Position numbers and translations under genes: made by a program. A model generated the notes under the pieces. It saw nothing but the letters and a program-made list of their open reading frames with translations. It was not told the origin of the DNA and did not search any database. A stretch of 64,000 nt of DNA from UBA9410 sp036123585 (lineage in GTDB: Bacteria > Actinomycetota > Acidimicrobiia > Acidimicrobiales > MedAcidi-G1), in assembly GCA_036123585.1 (NCBI GenBank), contig JAZADN010000037.1:41688-105687 (forward strand). Direction: 5' to 3'. Positions 42,420 through 50,412 of this stretch are shown here, piece after piece. The number at the start of each line of letters is the position of its first letter. Positions within the stretch are counted from its first letter, which is position 1.

Positions 42420-43868
42420 TCAAGCGTGGAGGGGGGCCCGGTTGGACGACCAGTCGAGCGACCGCTCCAGTTGCCCCGCCAGGGCCAGGAGCACGTCCTC
42501 CCGGCCGTAGGCACCGACCAACTGGACGGCGACCGGCAGCCCACCAGAGAACCCCGCCGGCAGCGAGACGGCTGGCTGCCCCGAGGTGTTGAACGGCGAG
42601 GTGTACACCGAGTAGGGGACCGAGCGCTTCGATCCACGCAACGGCTCGTCCTCGGTGGGTGAGAGTTCGCCGAGGCGGGGGGCGGGCTGCGAAGTGGTCG
42701 GGGTGAGCAGGACGTCGAAGTCCGCCCACCACGTGGCCAGGTCCCGTCGCCACCGCCCCATGGTCGCCTCGGCAGCCAGGTATTCGGGTCCGGTCACGCC
42801 TCGACCGGCCTCGGCCATGGCCCACGTGCCGGGCTCCACCTCGTCGGCGGTGACCGGTCGACCGAGTTGTGTACCGAGGTTGGCCATGTTGGCCACAGCA
42901 CCGGCCCGCCAGTGCACGTTGAAAGCTTGGACTAGGTCCTTGACCACGCCGATGTGGGTGAATGCCTCCGGTCGGGATTCCACCACCTCGTGGCCGAGAT
43001 CGGACAGCAGGTCCGCGGTCCGGCGGGCCGCAGCCTCGCAGTCGGGGTGGTTCTCGATGCGGTGGTTATCGGGCATCAGGCCGATGCGGAGACGTCCCGG
43101 GTCGCTGGCGCCCTGACCGGCGTAGGGGCGACCGTGGTCCGGTGCCACCACCCCGTCGCCCGGGAAGGGGATGGCACAGGCGTCGAGGATGGCCGCGGTG
43201 TCGCGCACTGTGTGGCTGACCACGTGCTGGCACGAGAACGACCACTCCTCCCGGGGCCCCTGGGAGATTCGGCCCCGGGACGGCTTCAGGCCGACGAGGC
43301 CGCACATGGCAGCGGGGATGCGGATCGATCCGCCGCCGTCGCTGGCGTTGGCCGCAGGCAGCATCCCGGCGGCCACCGCGGCGGCCGCACCGCCTGACGA
43401 CCCACCGGCACCGTGTTCGAGGTTCCACGGGTTTCGAGTTGGCCCGTAGGCCCGGGGCTCGGTGGTGGCCATGAGGCCCAGTTCCGGGGTGTTGGTGCGA
43501 CCCACAATGATGAAGCCAGCCTCCTTGTATCGGGTGACCAGGTTTGCCTCATTGGTGGCGATGAAGTTCGCGTCCTTCAGGGCCTTGGTTCCGGCGTGGT
43601 GGGGCTGGCCGGCCTCGGTGGCCCACAGGTCCTTGATGAGCATGGGCACGCCGCGGAACGGCCCGTCAGGCAGGTCCGGGGACGCGGCCAACTCGAGGGC
43701 CTGCTCGTACTGCTCGTGGATGACGGCGTTGACCTCGCCGTCGAGGCGCTCGATGCGGTTGATGGTGGCCTGCACGGCCTCCACTGCCGAGAGTTCGCCG
43801 GAGCGGATGCGGCGGGCCAACTCGACGGCGTCAAGGCGCGCCAGTTCGGAGTCTGAGATCTCGGACAT
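42420..43868 (-). CDS. Amidase (amidase-signature family)
   Basis: A 482-residue amide hydrolase of the GatA/FAAH-like family. The triad is visible: Lys79 in PMLIKDLW, cis-Ser157 in GAGGSSGGAAAAVAAG and nucleophile Ser181 in SDGGGSIRIPA. GRTNTPELGLMATTEPRAYGPTRNPW is typical of non-GatA amidases. It lies 70 bases downstream of the HTH regulator on the same strand, though TACGGT (43877-43882) could give it its own start. It may release ammonia from an amide in the pathway of the divergent operon (inference). Confidence 0.9.
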   Translation of the reverse strand: MSEISDSELARLDAVELARRIRSGELSAVEAVQATINRIERLDGEVNAVIHEQYEQALELAASPDLPDGPFRGVPMLIKDLWATEAGQPHHAGTKALKDANFIATNEANLVTRYKEAGFIIVGRTNTPELGLMATTEPRAYGPTRNPWNLEHGAGGSSGGAAAAVAAGMLPAANASDGGGSIRIPAAMCGLVGLKPSRGRISQGPREEWSFSCQHVVSHTVRDTAAILDACAIPFPGDGVVAPDHGRPYAGQGASDPGRLRIGLMPDNHRIENHPDCEAAARRTADLLSDLGHEVVESRPEAFTHIGVVKDLVQAFNVHWRAGAVANMANLGTQLGRPVTADEVEPGTWAMAEAGRGVTGPEYLAAEATMGRWRRDLATWWADFDVLLTPTTSQPAPRLGELSPTEDEPLRGSKRSVPYSVYTSPFNTSGQPAVSLPAGFSGGLPVAVQLVGAYGREDVLLALAGQLERSLDWSSNRAPLHA

Positions 43869-43938
43869 GGCGGCGGACCGTACTGGCGCGGCCACCGGAC
43901 GGACGGATCGGGTCGGCGGTGTTTCGGGGCCCCGTCGT

Positions 43939-44364
43939 TCAGGTGGCCTCGGCCCGCTCCAGATAGTTGTAGACGGTGAAGCGGCTCACCCCGATGGCCT
44001 CGGCCACGTCCTCCACGGACTTGCGCAGGGTGAAGGCGCCCCGCTCGTTGAGGAGGAACACCACCTCCTGCTTCTGAGCCCGGTCCATCTCGGCGCACGG
44101 CAGCCCAAGTTCGGCCTCCACTTCGGCGATGAGGGTCGGGAGGGCGTCGTGGAGGTCCAGGTGGGTATCGGGCAGGGGAGCCGGCGGGCGGACGCCTGCC
44201 AGAACCTCGTCGTAAAGGACCACCGGGACGTCGCCGACGGACATCGAATCGGCGGCCACCATGGTCCCCCCGAACGTTTCGACCACCGTGGCCACGGCGG
44301 CCAGGACAGCGTCTGCCGATGGGGAGGAGCTAGCGGAGACGGGAGCGGCGGCGGATCGAGCCAC
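43939..44364 (-). CDS. HTH regulator with YheO/DauR-type DNA-binding domain, short form
   Basis: A 141-residue transcription regulator. The C-terminus LRKSVEDVAEAIGVSRFTVYNYLER is the HTH_22 domain of YheO/DauR proteins, preceded by the linker AEMDRAQKQEVVFLLNERGAF. The N-terminal PAS-like YheO domain is mostly missing; family members have about 210-240 residues. GTG 44364 sits 6 nt after TAGGGT, giving a leaderless mRNA. The -35 of this promoter lies inside the operator 44392-44406, so the gene is probably autoregulated and controls the divergent Mo-hydroxylase operon (inference). Confidence 0.75.
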   Translation of the reverse strand: MARSAAAPVSASSSPSADAVLAAVATVVETFGGTMVAADSMSVGDVPVVLYDEVLAGVRPPAPLPDTHLDLHDALPTLIAEVEAELGLPCAEMDRAQKQEVVFLLNERGAFTLRKSVEDVAEAIGVSRFTVYNYLERAEAT

Positions 44365-44370
44365 GGAGCG

Positions 44371-44398
44371 ACCCTAACCGGTCTACAGAAGTTGACAA
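44371..44398 (-). promoter_or_regulatory. Promoter of the HTH regulator gene
   Basis: On the minus strand TTGTCA (44398-44393), 16 bases, TAGGGT (44376-44371), then 6 nt to GTG 44364. The -35 is within the shared operator. Confidence 0.55.
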
Positions 44399-44406
44399 AA
44401 TGTTGA
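44392..44406. promoter_or_regulatory. Shared operator, left copy (TTGACAAAATGTTGA)
   Basis: TTGACA-AAA-TGTTGA lies between the divergent regulator and Mo-hydroxylase operons. Its first 12 bases match exactly the site at 59772. The -35 boxes of both divergent promoters overlap it. Confidence 0.65.
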
Positions 44407-44431
44407 CGCGAAGCGAGGCGCACGGCAGCAT
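44403..44431 (+). promoter_or_regulatory. Promoter of the Mo-hydroxylase operon
   Basis: TTGACG (44403-44408), 17 bases, CAGCAT (44426-44431), then 6 bases to GTG 44438. This predicts a leaderless mRNA. The -35 overlaps the operator. Confidence 0.5.
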
Positions 44432-44437
44432 TACGGG

Positions 44438-45298
44438 GTGACGGCAACCATCGCGCACACGCTCGACGACGCCTGCGCCGCGTTGGCCCTCCGGCCCGAT
44501 GCCGTGGTGCTGGCCGGCGGAACCGACCTCATGGTGGAGGCAAATCGCGGTGCCCGCGACATGGCCGACGTCGTCGTGGTTGACCGGGTGCCAGAACTGC
44601 GGGGCTGGACTCGCGACGGCGACGTGCTTCGCATCGGCGCCGCAGTGACCTGCGCGGAAATGTCAGGCGGCGAGCCCGCAGCCCTCGTGCCCGCACTCGC
44701 CCAGGCGGCCCGGACCGTTGGCTCGCCCCAAATCCGCAACGCGGCCACCATCGGCGGCAACCTGGGCACCGCCTCGCCGGCCGGGGACACCCTTCCGGTG
44801 CTTGCCGCCTTGGACGCCGTAGTCGAGGTCCGTTCGGCTACCGGGACCAGGGACGTCCCCCTCGATGAATTCCTGATCGGAGTGAAGACCACCGCGCTGC
44901 TCCCCGGTGAGCTCATCGTCGCTGTCCGGGTCCCGGTGCTCGACGGGCCCCAGGAGTTCCTCAAGGTGGGGACCCGCAACGCGATGGTCATCTCGGTGGC
45001 CTCACTGGTGCTGGTCGTCGACCGTGTCGGGCGGACCGTCCGCATCGCCCTCGGGTCGGTGGGCCCGACGCCCGTCCGGGCGACCGAGGCCGAGGTGGTG
45101 GCCGCCGACCGGCTCGACTGGTCGGGTCGGGAAAGCCTCGACGCCGGATCCGCCGAGCGGGTCGCCGAACTGGTGGCCGAAGCGGCGCGACCCATCGACG
45201 ATCACCGGGGGACCGCCGCGTACCGACGCCATGCCGTGGGCGTGCTGGCCCGCCGTGCGCTCCGTCGCGCGCTGCCCAACGCAGGGGAGGCGGCGTGA
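44438..45298 (+). CDS. Molybdenum hydroxylase FAD-binding subunit (CoxM/CutM type)
   Basis: Carries electrons from the Fe-S subunit to the final acceptor. The FAD-binding motifs AVVLAGGTDLMVEANRG and IRNAATIGGNLGTASPAGDTLPVLAALDA are complete, and the C-terminal DFR-like beta part (QEFLKVGTRNAMVISVASLVLVVD) follows. It has 286 residues, the usual size. It is the first of three overlapping genes for FAD, 2Fe-2S and Mo subunits of a xanthine-dehydrogenase/CO-dehydrogenase-like enzyme. GTG 44438 is set by the promoter spacing. Confidence 0.9.
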   Translation: MTATIAHTLDDACAALALRPDAVVLAGGTDLMVEANRGARDMADVVVVDRVPELRGWTRDGDVLRIGAAVTCAEMSGGEPAALVPALAQAARTVGSPQIRNAATIGGNLGTASPAGDTLPVLAALDAVVEVRSATGTRDVPLDEFLIGVKTTALLPGELIVAVRVPVLDGPQEFLKVGTRNAMVISVASLVLVVDRVGRTVRIALGSVGPTPVRATEAEVVAADRLDWSGRESLDAGSAERVAELVAEAARPIDDHRGTAAYRRHAVGVLARRALRRALPNAGEAA

Positions 45299-45807
45299 TG
45301 AGCGACGAAGCTCTGTCCCTGACTGTCAATGGCCAGGCCCACCAGGTCAGCGACGCGCTCCCCGGCGAGAGCCTGCTGTTCGTGCTCCGGGAGCGCCTCG
45401 GCCTGGCTGGCTCCAAGAACGCCTGCGAGGAGGGCGAGTGCGGTTCATGCACCGTGCGGGTCGACGACCGTCTTGTGTGCTCCTGTCTGGTCTTAGCAGC
45501 GGCAGCCGCCGGATGCTCGGTGACCACCGTGGAGGGCCTGGCCCAGGAAGGAGGGGCAGCCACCGGGGCGGACTTGGCCGACGTCCAGCAGGCCTTCCTC
45601 GACTCCGGGGCGGTGCAGTGCGGCTTCTGCACCCCCGGTCTCCTCATGGCTATCGACGACCTGCTCGACCGGGAACCCGATCCCGACGAACTGGTGGTTC
45701 GCGAGGCCATCTCCGGGAACCTGTGCCGCTGCACCGGCTACGGGCGGATCCTTGCCGCCGTGGAGATGGTCGCCGCAGGTCGTCGGGACGCTGGAGGGAC
45801 ATCGTGA
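45298..45807 (+). CDS. Molybdenum hydroxylase 2Fe-2S subunit (CoxS/CutS type)
   Basis: A 169-residue protein with two 2Fe-2S clusters. The plant-ferredoxin-like cluster is NACEEGECGSCTVRVDDRLVCSC, and the helical-domain cluster is VQCGFCTPG with NLCRCTGYGRIL. The start codon overlaps the stop of the FAD subunit gene (TGATG), and the stop overlaps the next start (GTGA). It passes electrons from the Mo site to FAD. Confidence 0.92.
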   Translation: MSDEALSLTVNGQAHQVSDALPGESLLFVLRERLGLAGSKNACEEGECGSCTVRVDDRLVCSCLVLAAAAAGCSVTTVEGLAQEGGAATGADLADVQQAFLDSGAVQCGFCTPGLLMAIDDLLDREPDPDELVVREAISGNLCRCTGYGRILAAVEMVAAGRRDAGGTS

Positions 45808-48131
45808 GCCCGACGGACGTCGCTGTTCGTTCCCGCGACCGCGTCGGTGCAGGTCCTGCTCGCATCGGCGAGGACGCTCCCCGCCCGGACGGCGTTCCCA
45901 AGGTCACCGGCGACTTCGCGTTCTCGAGCGACCTCTGGCACGCCGACATGCTCTGGGGCGGAACCCTGCGGTCCCCCCATCCGGCAGCCCGCATCAGTCG
46001 AATCGACGTTGCTCCGGCCCTGGCAATCACCGGCGTGCACGCCGTGCTCACCCACGAGGACGTGCCCGGTTCTCAGACTTACGGCCTTGAGCACCCCGAC
46101 CAACCGGTTCTGGCTGTCGACGTGGTGCGCTACCAGGGCGAGCCGGTAGCAGTAGTGGCCGCCGACCACCCGGCTACGGTCCGCCGGGCACTCGAGGCGA
46201 TCGTCGTCGGCTACGAGCCGACCGAGCCACTGGTCGACCCGGAAGTCGCCGAGACGGCACCTCCAATCCACCCCGACGGCAACGTGATCCGCCGCATCCA
46301 CCTCCGCCACGGGGACCAGCAGGCTGCCGAGCGGCCCGGGCTGGTGTCCGTCGAGGGCACCTACGAGGTTGGCATGCAAGACCAGGCCTTCCTCGGACCC
46401 GAGTCTGGCCTGGCCGTGCCCGACGGCAACGGCGGGGTGGACCTCCACGTGGCAACCCAGTGGCTGCACGTCGACCGCGATCAGGTGGCCGCATGTCTGG
46501 GCCTACCGGTCGACGACGTCCGTATCACCCTGGCCGGCGTGGGTGGGGCGTTCGGCGCTCGTGAGGACCTCAGCCTCCATGTGCACCTCTGCCTGCTAGC
46601 CCTCCGAACCGGGCGGCCGGTGAAGATGTCGTACTCCCGCGACGAGAGCTTCTACGGCCACGTGCACCGGCACCCAGCCCGTATGTGGTACCGGCACCAC
46701 GCGACTCCCGACGGCGACCTGGTCCGGGTCGAAGCCCGCCTCCTGTTCGACGGTGGCGCCTACGCCTCGACGAGCGCCGCTGTGCTGGCCAACGCCACCT
46801 GCTTTGCCGCTGGTCCCTACCGGGTGCCCTCTGCCGAGGTAGTGGGGACAGCGGTCCGGACCGACAACCCGCCGTGCGGAGCCATGCGAGGGTTCGGGGC
46901 GGTGCAGACCTGCTTCGCCCACGAGGCACAGATGGACCGGCTGGCCGACGCCTTGGGCATGGACCGGGTGTCCCTGCGTCGTCGAAACGCCCTGGCCCCG
47001 GGCGATGTCCTGATCACCGGACAACGGATCACCGGAACCCTCCCGGTGGTCGAGGTGCTCGATGCCTGCGCCGGGCACCCGTCGGCCGCCGTGGCGCCCG
47101 TCGAGCCGATGGCGCGCCCCGGCGGAGCCGGGCGGACCGCCGACGCGGACCACATCGTCCGGGGCGAGGCGTTGGCCCTCGGCTTCAAGAACCTCATGTT
47201 CTCCGAGGGTTTCGACGACTCCAGCGAGGCCCGCTGCGTCATCCACGACGGCGTGGCCACTATCACCAGTGCGTGTGTCGAGGTCGGTCAGGGCTTCGTG
47301 ACCCTGGTCCGCCAGATCGTCGGCGAGGTCCTCGGCACTGCCGAGGTGGTCCTCGAGCCAGCATCGACAGCTGATATCGGCTCAGCCGGGTCGACCTCCG
47401 CCAGCCGGCAGACCTGGATGTCGGGCGGCGCCGTGCAGTTGGCCTGCGAGGCTGCCCGCGGCGAACTCCTAGCCCGACTGGCGGTCATCCACGGGACGGC
47501 TCCCGTTGACCTCGACCTCGTGGACGGCCGGGTGGTGGGGCTGCCTGACGGTCTGTCGCCGACGCTCGCGGAGGCCACCGGAGAACCGGTCGAGGCCACG
47601 GTGGTCCACCGACACGCCCCAACCGTTCCCCTGGATGCCGACGGGCAGGGCGACGCCCACGTGTCATTCGCCGTGTCGGCCCACCGTGCCATCGTCGACG
47701 TGGACCCCGACCTCGGACTGGTGAAGGTGGTGGAGTTGACCACCGCCCAGGACGTGGGCCGAATCCTCAACCCCCGTCAAGCGCTCGGCCAACTGGAGGG
47801 CGGTGCCGCCCAGGGGGTGGGCCTGGCCGTCATGGAGGAGGTGAGGGTCGACGAGGGTCGCATCCGCAACGCCTCGTTCACCGACTACCTGATCCCCACG
47901 GCGCTCGACATGCCGCCCGTGGAGGTGGCAGCGCTCGTCGAGCAACCGGAGCCCGGGGCACCGTTCGGCGCCAAGGGGATTGGCGAGTCACCGACCATCT
48001 CGTCCACCGCGGCGGTGGCCGGCGCCATCAGGGCCGCCACCGGCCACGACCTGCCCCGCGTGCCGGTCCGACCCGAGGACATCGCCCTTCATGGGACCTC
48101 CGGCGACCCACCTCCCGAGGAGGCAGCATGA
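45804..48131 (+). CDS. Molybdenum hydroxylase large (Mo-pterin) subunit
   Basis: A 775-residue catalytic subunit that hydroxylates an N-heterocycle, aldehyde or similar carbon using water. The Mo-cofactor blocks are in place: GVGGAFGARED, AMRGFGAVQTCFAHEAQMD and VEVGQGFVTLVRQ, and the catalytic glutamate is in FGAKGIGESP near the C-terminus. The CO-dehydrogenase-specific AYxCSFR loop is not present, so it is not a CO dehydrogenase. The neighbouring deaminase, carbamoylase and XDH-like genes point to a purine or related heterocycle (inference). Confidence 0.9.
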   Translation: MSPTDVAVRSRDRVGAGPARIGEDAPRPDGVPKVTGDFAFSSDLWHADMLWGGTLRSPHPAARISRIDVAPALAITGVHAVLTHEDVPGSQTYGLEHPDQPVLAVDVVRYQGEPVAVVAADHPATVRRALEAIVVGYEPTEPLVDPEVAETAPPIHPDGNVIRRIHLRHGDQQAAERPGLVSVEGTYEVGMQDQAFLGPESGLAVPDGNGGVDLHVATQWLHVDRDQVAACLGLPVDDVRITLAGVGGAFGAREDLSLHVHLCLLALRTGRPVKMSYSRDESFYGHVHRHPARMWYRHHATPDGDLVRVEARLLFDGGAYASTSAAVLANATCFAAGPYRVPSAEVVGTAVRTDNPPCGAMRGFGAVQTCFAHEAQMDRLADALGMDRVSLRRRNALAPGDVLITGQRITGTLPVVEVLDACAGHPSAAVAPVEPMARPGGAGRTADADHIVRGEALALGFKNLMFSEGFDDSSEARCVIHDGVATITSACVEVGQGFVTLVRQIVGEVLGTAEVVLEPASTADIGSAGSTSASRQTWMSGGAVQLACEAARGELLARLAVIHGTAPVDLDLVDGRVVGLPDGLSPTLAEATGEPVEATVVHRHAPTVPLDADGQGDAHVSFAVSAHRAIVDVDPDLGLVKVVELTTAQDVGRILNPRQALGQLEGGAAQGVGLAVMEEVRVDEGRIRNASFTDYLIPTALDMPPVEVAALVEQPEPGAPFGAKGIGESPTISSTAAVAGAIRAATGHDLPRVPVRPEDIALHGTSGDPPPEEAA

Positions 48132-49441
48132 CGGCGCCCGTCAGCCCCGACCTGCCCCTCGAGGAACTGCGAATCGACGGCGACCGCCTTGTTCGTCGTC
48201 TCGAAGACCTGGCGGCCATCGGCCCCATCGAAGGCGGCGGCTCTTGCCGCCTCGCCCTGACCGACGAGGATCGGGCCGGTCGCGATCTAGTGATGGCCTG
48301 GATGCACGACCTCGGGCTCTCGGTCACCGTCGACGCCATCGGCAACGTGGTCGGCACCCGGCCGGGACGGACCAACGGGCCGCCGACCATGACCGGTAGT
48401 CACATCGACACTGTGGCCACCGGAGGACGCTACGACGGCAACCTCGGCGTGCTGGCCGGCCTCGAGGTTCTCGAGACGCTCGAGCGCTGCGGCATCGAGA
48501 CCGAGCACCCGGTGGCCGTGGCCTTCTTCACCGACGAGGAGGGCGCTCGCTTCCCACCGGACATGTTGGGCAGCCTCGTTTACGTCGGTGGCCTGGCCCT
48601 CGAGGAGGCCCTCGACGTGGTGGGCATCGACGGCGCCGTGCTCGGTGACGAACTGGATCGCATCGGCTACCGGGGCACCGCTCCGTGCCCCGGCCCCCAC
48701 CCCCGTGCCTTCGTGGAGCTGCACGTAGAACAAGGACCGGTGTTGGAGGCCGAGTGCACCACCATCGGCGCAGTGACCGGCGTCCAGGGCATCTCGTGGA
48801 CCGAACTGGCAATCACCGGGCAGTCCAACCACGCGGGGACGACGCCGATGGAACTCCGCCACGACGCCGGCCACGTCGCGGCGGCCATCGCTGTGCACGC
48901 ACGCTCCGTCGCCGCCCGCCTGAACGAGCGAACGGCCGCCGAGGGGCGCGACGACCGACAGGTGGCGACGGTCGGCCGACTGGACCTGCACCCCGACCTA
49001 GTCAATGTGGTCGCCGGCTCGGCGACGATGACCGTCGACCTCCGCAATACTGACGAGGGCCTGCTTCGTGAGGCCGAAGCCGACGTGGCCGCCTTCGTGG
49101 CCGGCATGGCCGCTGATGAGGGCGTGGCCATCGTCGACCGCACCCTGGCCCGGTTCGAGCCAGTGGTCTTCGACGATCGGGTGGTCGACATGGTGGCCGA
49201 CGTGGCCGGCCGACTCGGCCACGCGGTTCGGCGAATGCCGTCGGGGGCGGGCCACGACGCCCAGATGCTGGCCCGGGTATGCCCAACCGGGATGGTGTTC
49301 GTACCCAGCAGAGACGGCATCAGCCACAACCCGGCCGAGCACACCGACCCCGCCGACCTGGTGGCTGGCGCCGACGTCCTTCTCCAGACTCTCCTCGCCC
49401 TGGACGGACTCGAACTCGACCTGAGAGACCCGACCCGATGA
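48128..49441 (+). CDS. M20-family N-carbamoyl-amino-acid hydrolase / ureidohydrolase
   Basis: A 437-residue zinc-dependent hydrolase of the allantoate amidohydrolase/L-N-carbamoylase (HyuC, AmaB) group, releasing NH3 and CO2 from an N-carbamoyl compound. The metal site is in MTGSHIDTVATGGRYDGNLG and FFTDEEGARF. ELHVEQGPVLE, SNHAGTTPMELRHDA and MPSGAGHDAQMLA complete the set, and HNPAEHT is the last histidine block. It starts within the stop of the Mo subunit gene (ATGA) and is likewise coupled to the next gene. It corresponds in role to M20 proteins such as YgeY in enteric purine clusters (inference). Confidence 0.9.
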   Translation: MTAPVSPDLPLEELRIDGDRLVRRLEDLAAIGPIEGGGSCRLALTDEDRAGRDLVMAWMHDLGLSVTVDAIGNVVGTRPGRTNGPPTMTGSHIDTVATGGRYDGNLGVLAGLEVLETLERCGIETEHPVAVAFFTDEEGARFPPDMLGSLVYVGGLALEEALDVVGIDGAVLGDELDRIGYRGTAPCPGPHPRAFVELHVEQGPVLEAECTTIGAVTGVQGISWTELAITGQSNHAGTTPMELRHDAGHVAAAIAVHARSVAARLNERTAAEGRDDRQVATVGRLDLHPDLVNVVAGSATMTVDLRNTDEGLLREAEADVAAFVAGMAADEGVAIVDRTLARFEPVVFDDRVVDMVADVAGRLGHAVRRMPSGAGHDAQMLARVCPTGMVFVPSRDGISHNPAEHTDPADLVAGADVLLQTLLALDGLELDLRDPTR

Positions 49442-50412
49442 TCCGGACCGTGACCATCGGGGCCGCCCAGATGGGCCCCATCCAACTGGCAGACTCCCGA
49501 GCCGACGTCGTCGAGCGTCTCGTTGCCCTCTTGCGGTCCGGAGCCGATGCCGGCTGCGACCTAGTGGTCTTCCCGGAACTGACTCTCACCACCTTCTTTC
49601 CCCGGTGGTGGGTCGACGACCTTTCCGAGGCCGACCACTTCTACGAAACCGAGATGCCCGGCCCCGAGACCCAGCCCCTGTTCGATGAGGCCCGTCGCCT
49701 CGGCGTCGGATTCCACCTCGGCTACGCCGAGCTCACTGGGGACGGCCACCGCTACAACACGGCCATCCTCGTCGAGCGGGACGGCACGGTGGTCGGCCGC
49801 TACCGCAAGGTCCACCTACCCGGCCATGAGGACCACGAACCGTGGCGGGCCTTCCAACATCTAGAGCGCTACTACTTCGAACCGGGGGACGGCTTCGAGG
49901 TCTACGGGGCGTTCGGCGGGGTGGTCGGCATGGCGATCTGTAATGACCGCCGCTGGCCAGAGACCTACCGGATCCTCGGGCTTCAGGGCTGTGAACTGGC
50001 GCTCATCGGCTACAACACGCCGGTCCACTACGCCCCGGACCCCGACCAGGACCGGCTCCAGGGCTTCCACAACGGCCTTGTCCTCCAGTCGGGGGCCTAC
50101 CAGAACGGCATGTGGGTGGTCGGCGTGGCCAAGGCCGGATGCGAGGAGGGTTGCGACCTGCTGGGCGAAACATCGATCGTCGCCCCATCAGGCGAGGTCC
50201 GGGCCCTGGCGGCAACCGTCGGCGACGAGTTGGTGGTGGCCACCGCCGACCTCGACCTTTGCACCAATTTCAAGGAGACGCTCTTCGACTTCGATCGATA
50301 CCGCCGCCCCGAGGTCTATGGCCGGATCACCGGCCAGCGGGGGCCGGAGATTCCCGACCATGTACGTGCCGACCTGGACCCCACCGGTCGGGCCGGGCAG
50401 GACCGAAGATGA
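49438..50412 (+). CDS. Nitrilase-family N-carbamoyl-D-amino-acid hydrolase
   Basis: A 324-residue carbon-nitrogen hydrolase very like Agrobacterium D-carbamoylase. The triad is Glu47 in VFPELTLTTFFPRWW, Lys124 in YRKVHLPGHE and Cys168 in MAICNDRRWPETYRILGLQG. The D-carbamoylase blocks ETEMPGPETQPLF and QHLERYYFEPGDG are also present. It probably removes a carbamoyl group from a D-type or achiral ureido acid. It directly follows the M20 carbamoylase with a 4-base overlap. No hydantoinase is encoded in the window. Confidence 0.88.
   Translation: MIRTVTIGAAQMGPIQLADSRADVVERLVALLRSGADAGCDLVVFPELTLTTFFPRWWVDDLSEADHFYETEMPGPETQPLFDEARRLGVGFHLGYAELTGDGHRYNTAILVERDGTVVGRYRKVHLPGHEDHEPWRAFQHLERYYFEPGDGFEVYGAFGGVVGMAICNDRRWPETYRILGLQGCELALIGYNTPVHYAPDPDQDRLQGFHNGLVLQSGAYQNGMWVVGVAKAGCEEGCDLLGETSIVAPSGEVRALAATVGDELVVATADLDLCTNFKETLFDFDRYRRPEVYGRITGQRGPEIPDHVRADLDPTGRAGQDRR

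Noticed and set aside
44907..45803. Upstream open extension of the Mo-subunit frame
   Set aside because: It overlaps the FAD and 2Fe-2S subunit genes, which have full motifs. The true start is GTG 45804 overlapping the 2Fe-2S stop.
45804..48131. CO dehydrogenase large subunit
   Set aside because: The AYxCSFR active-site loop of true CoxL is absent, and the neighbourhood is nitrogen-heterocycle metabolism.
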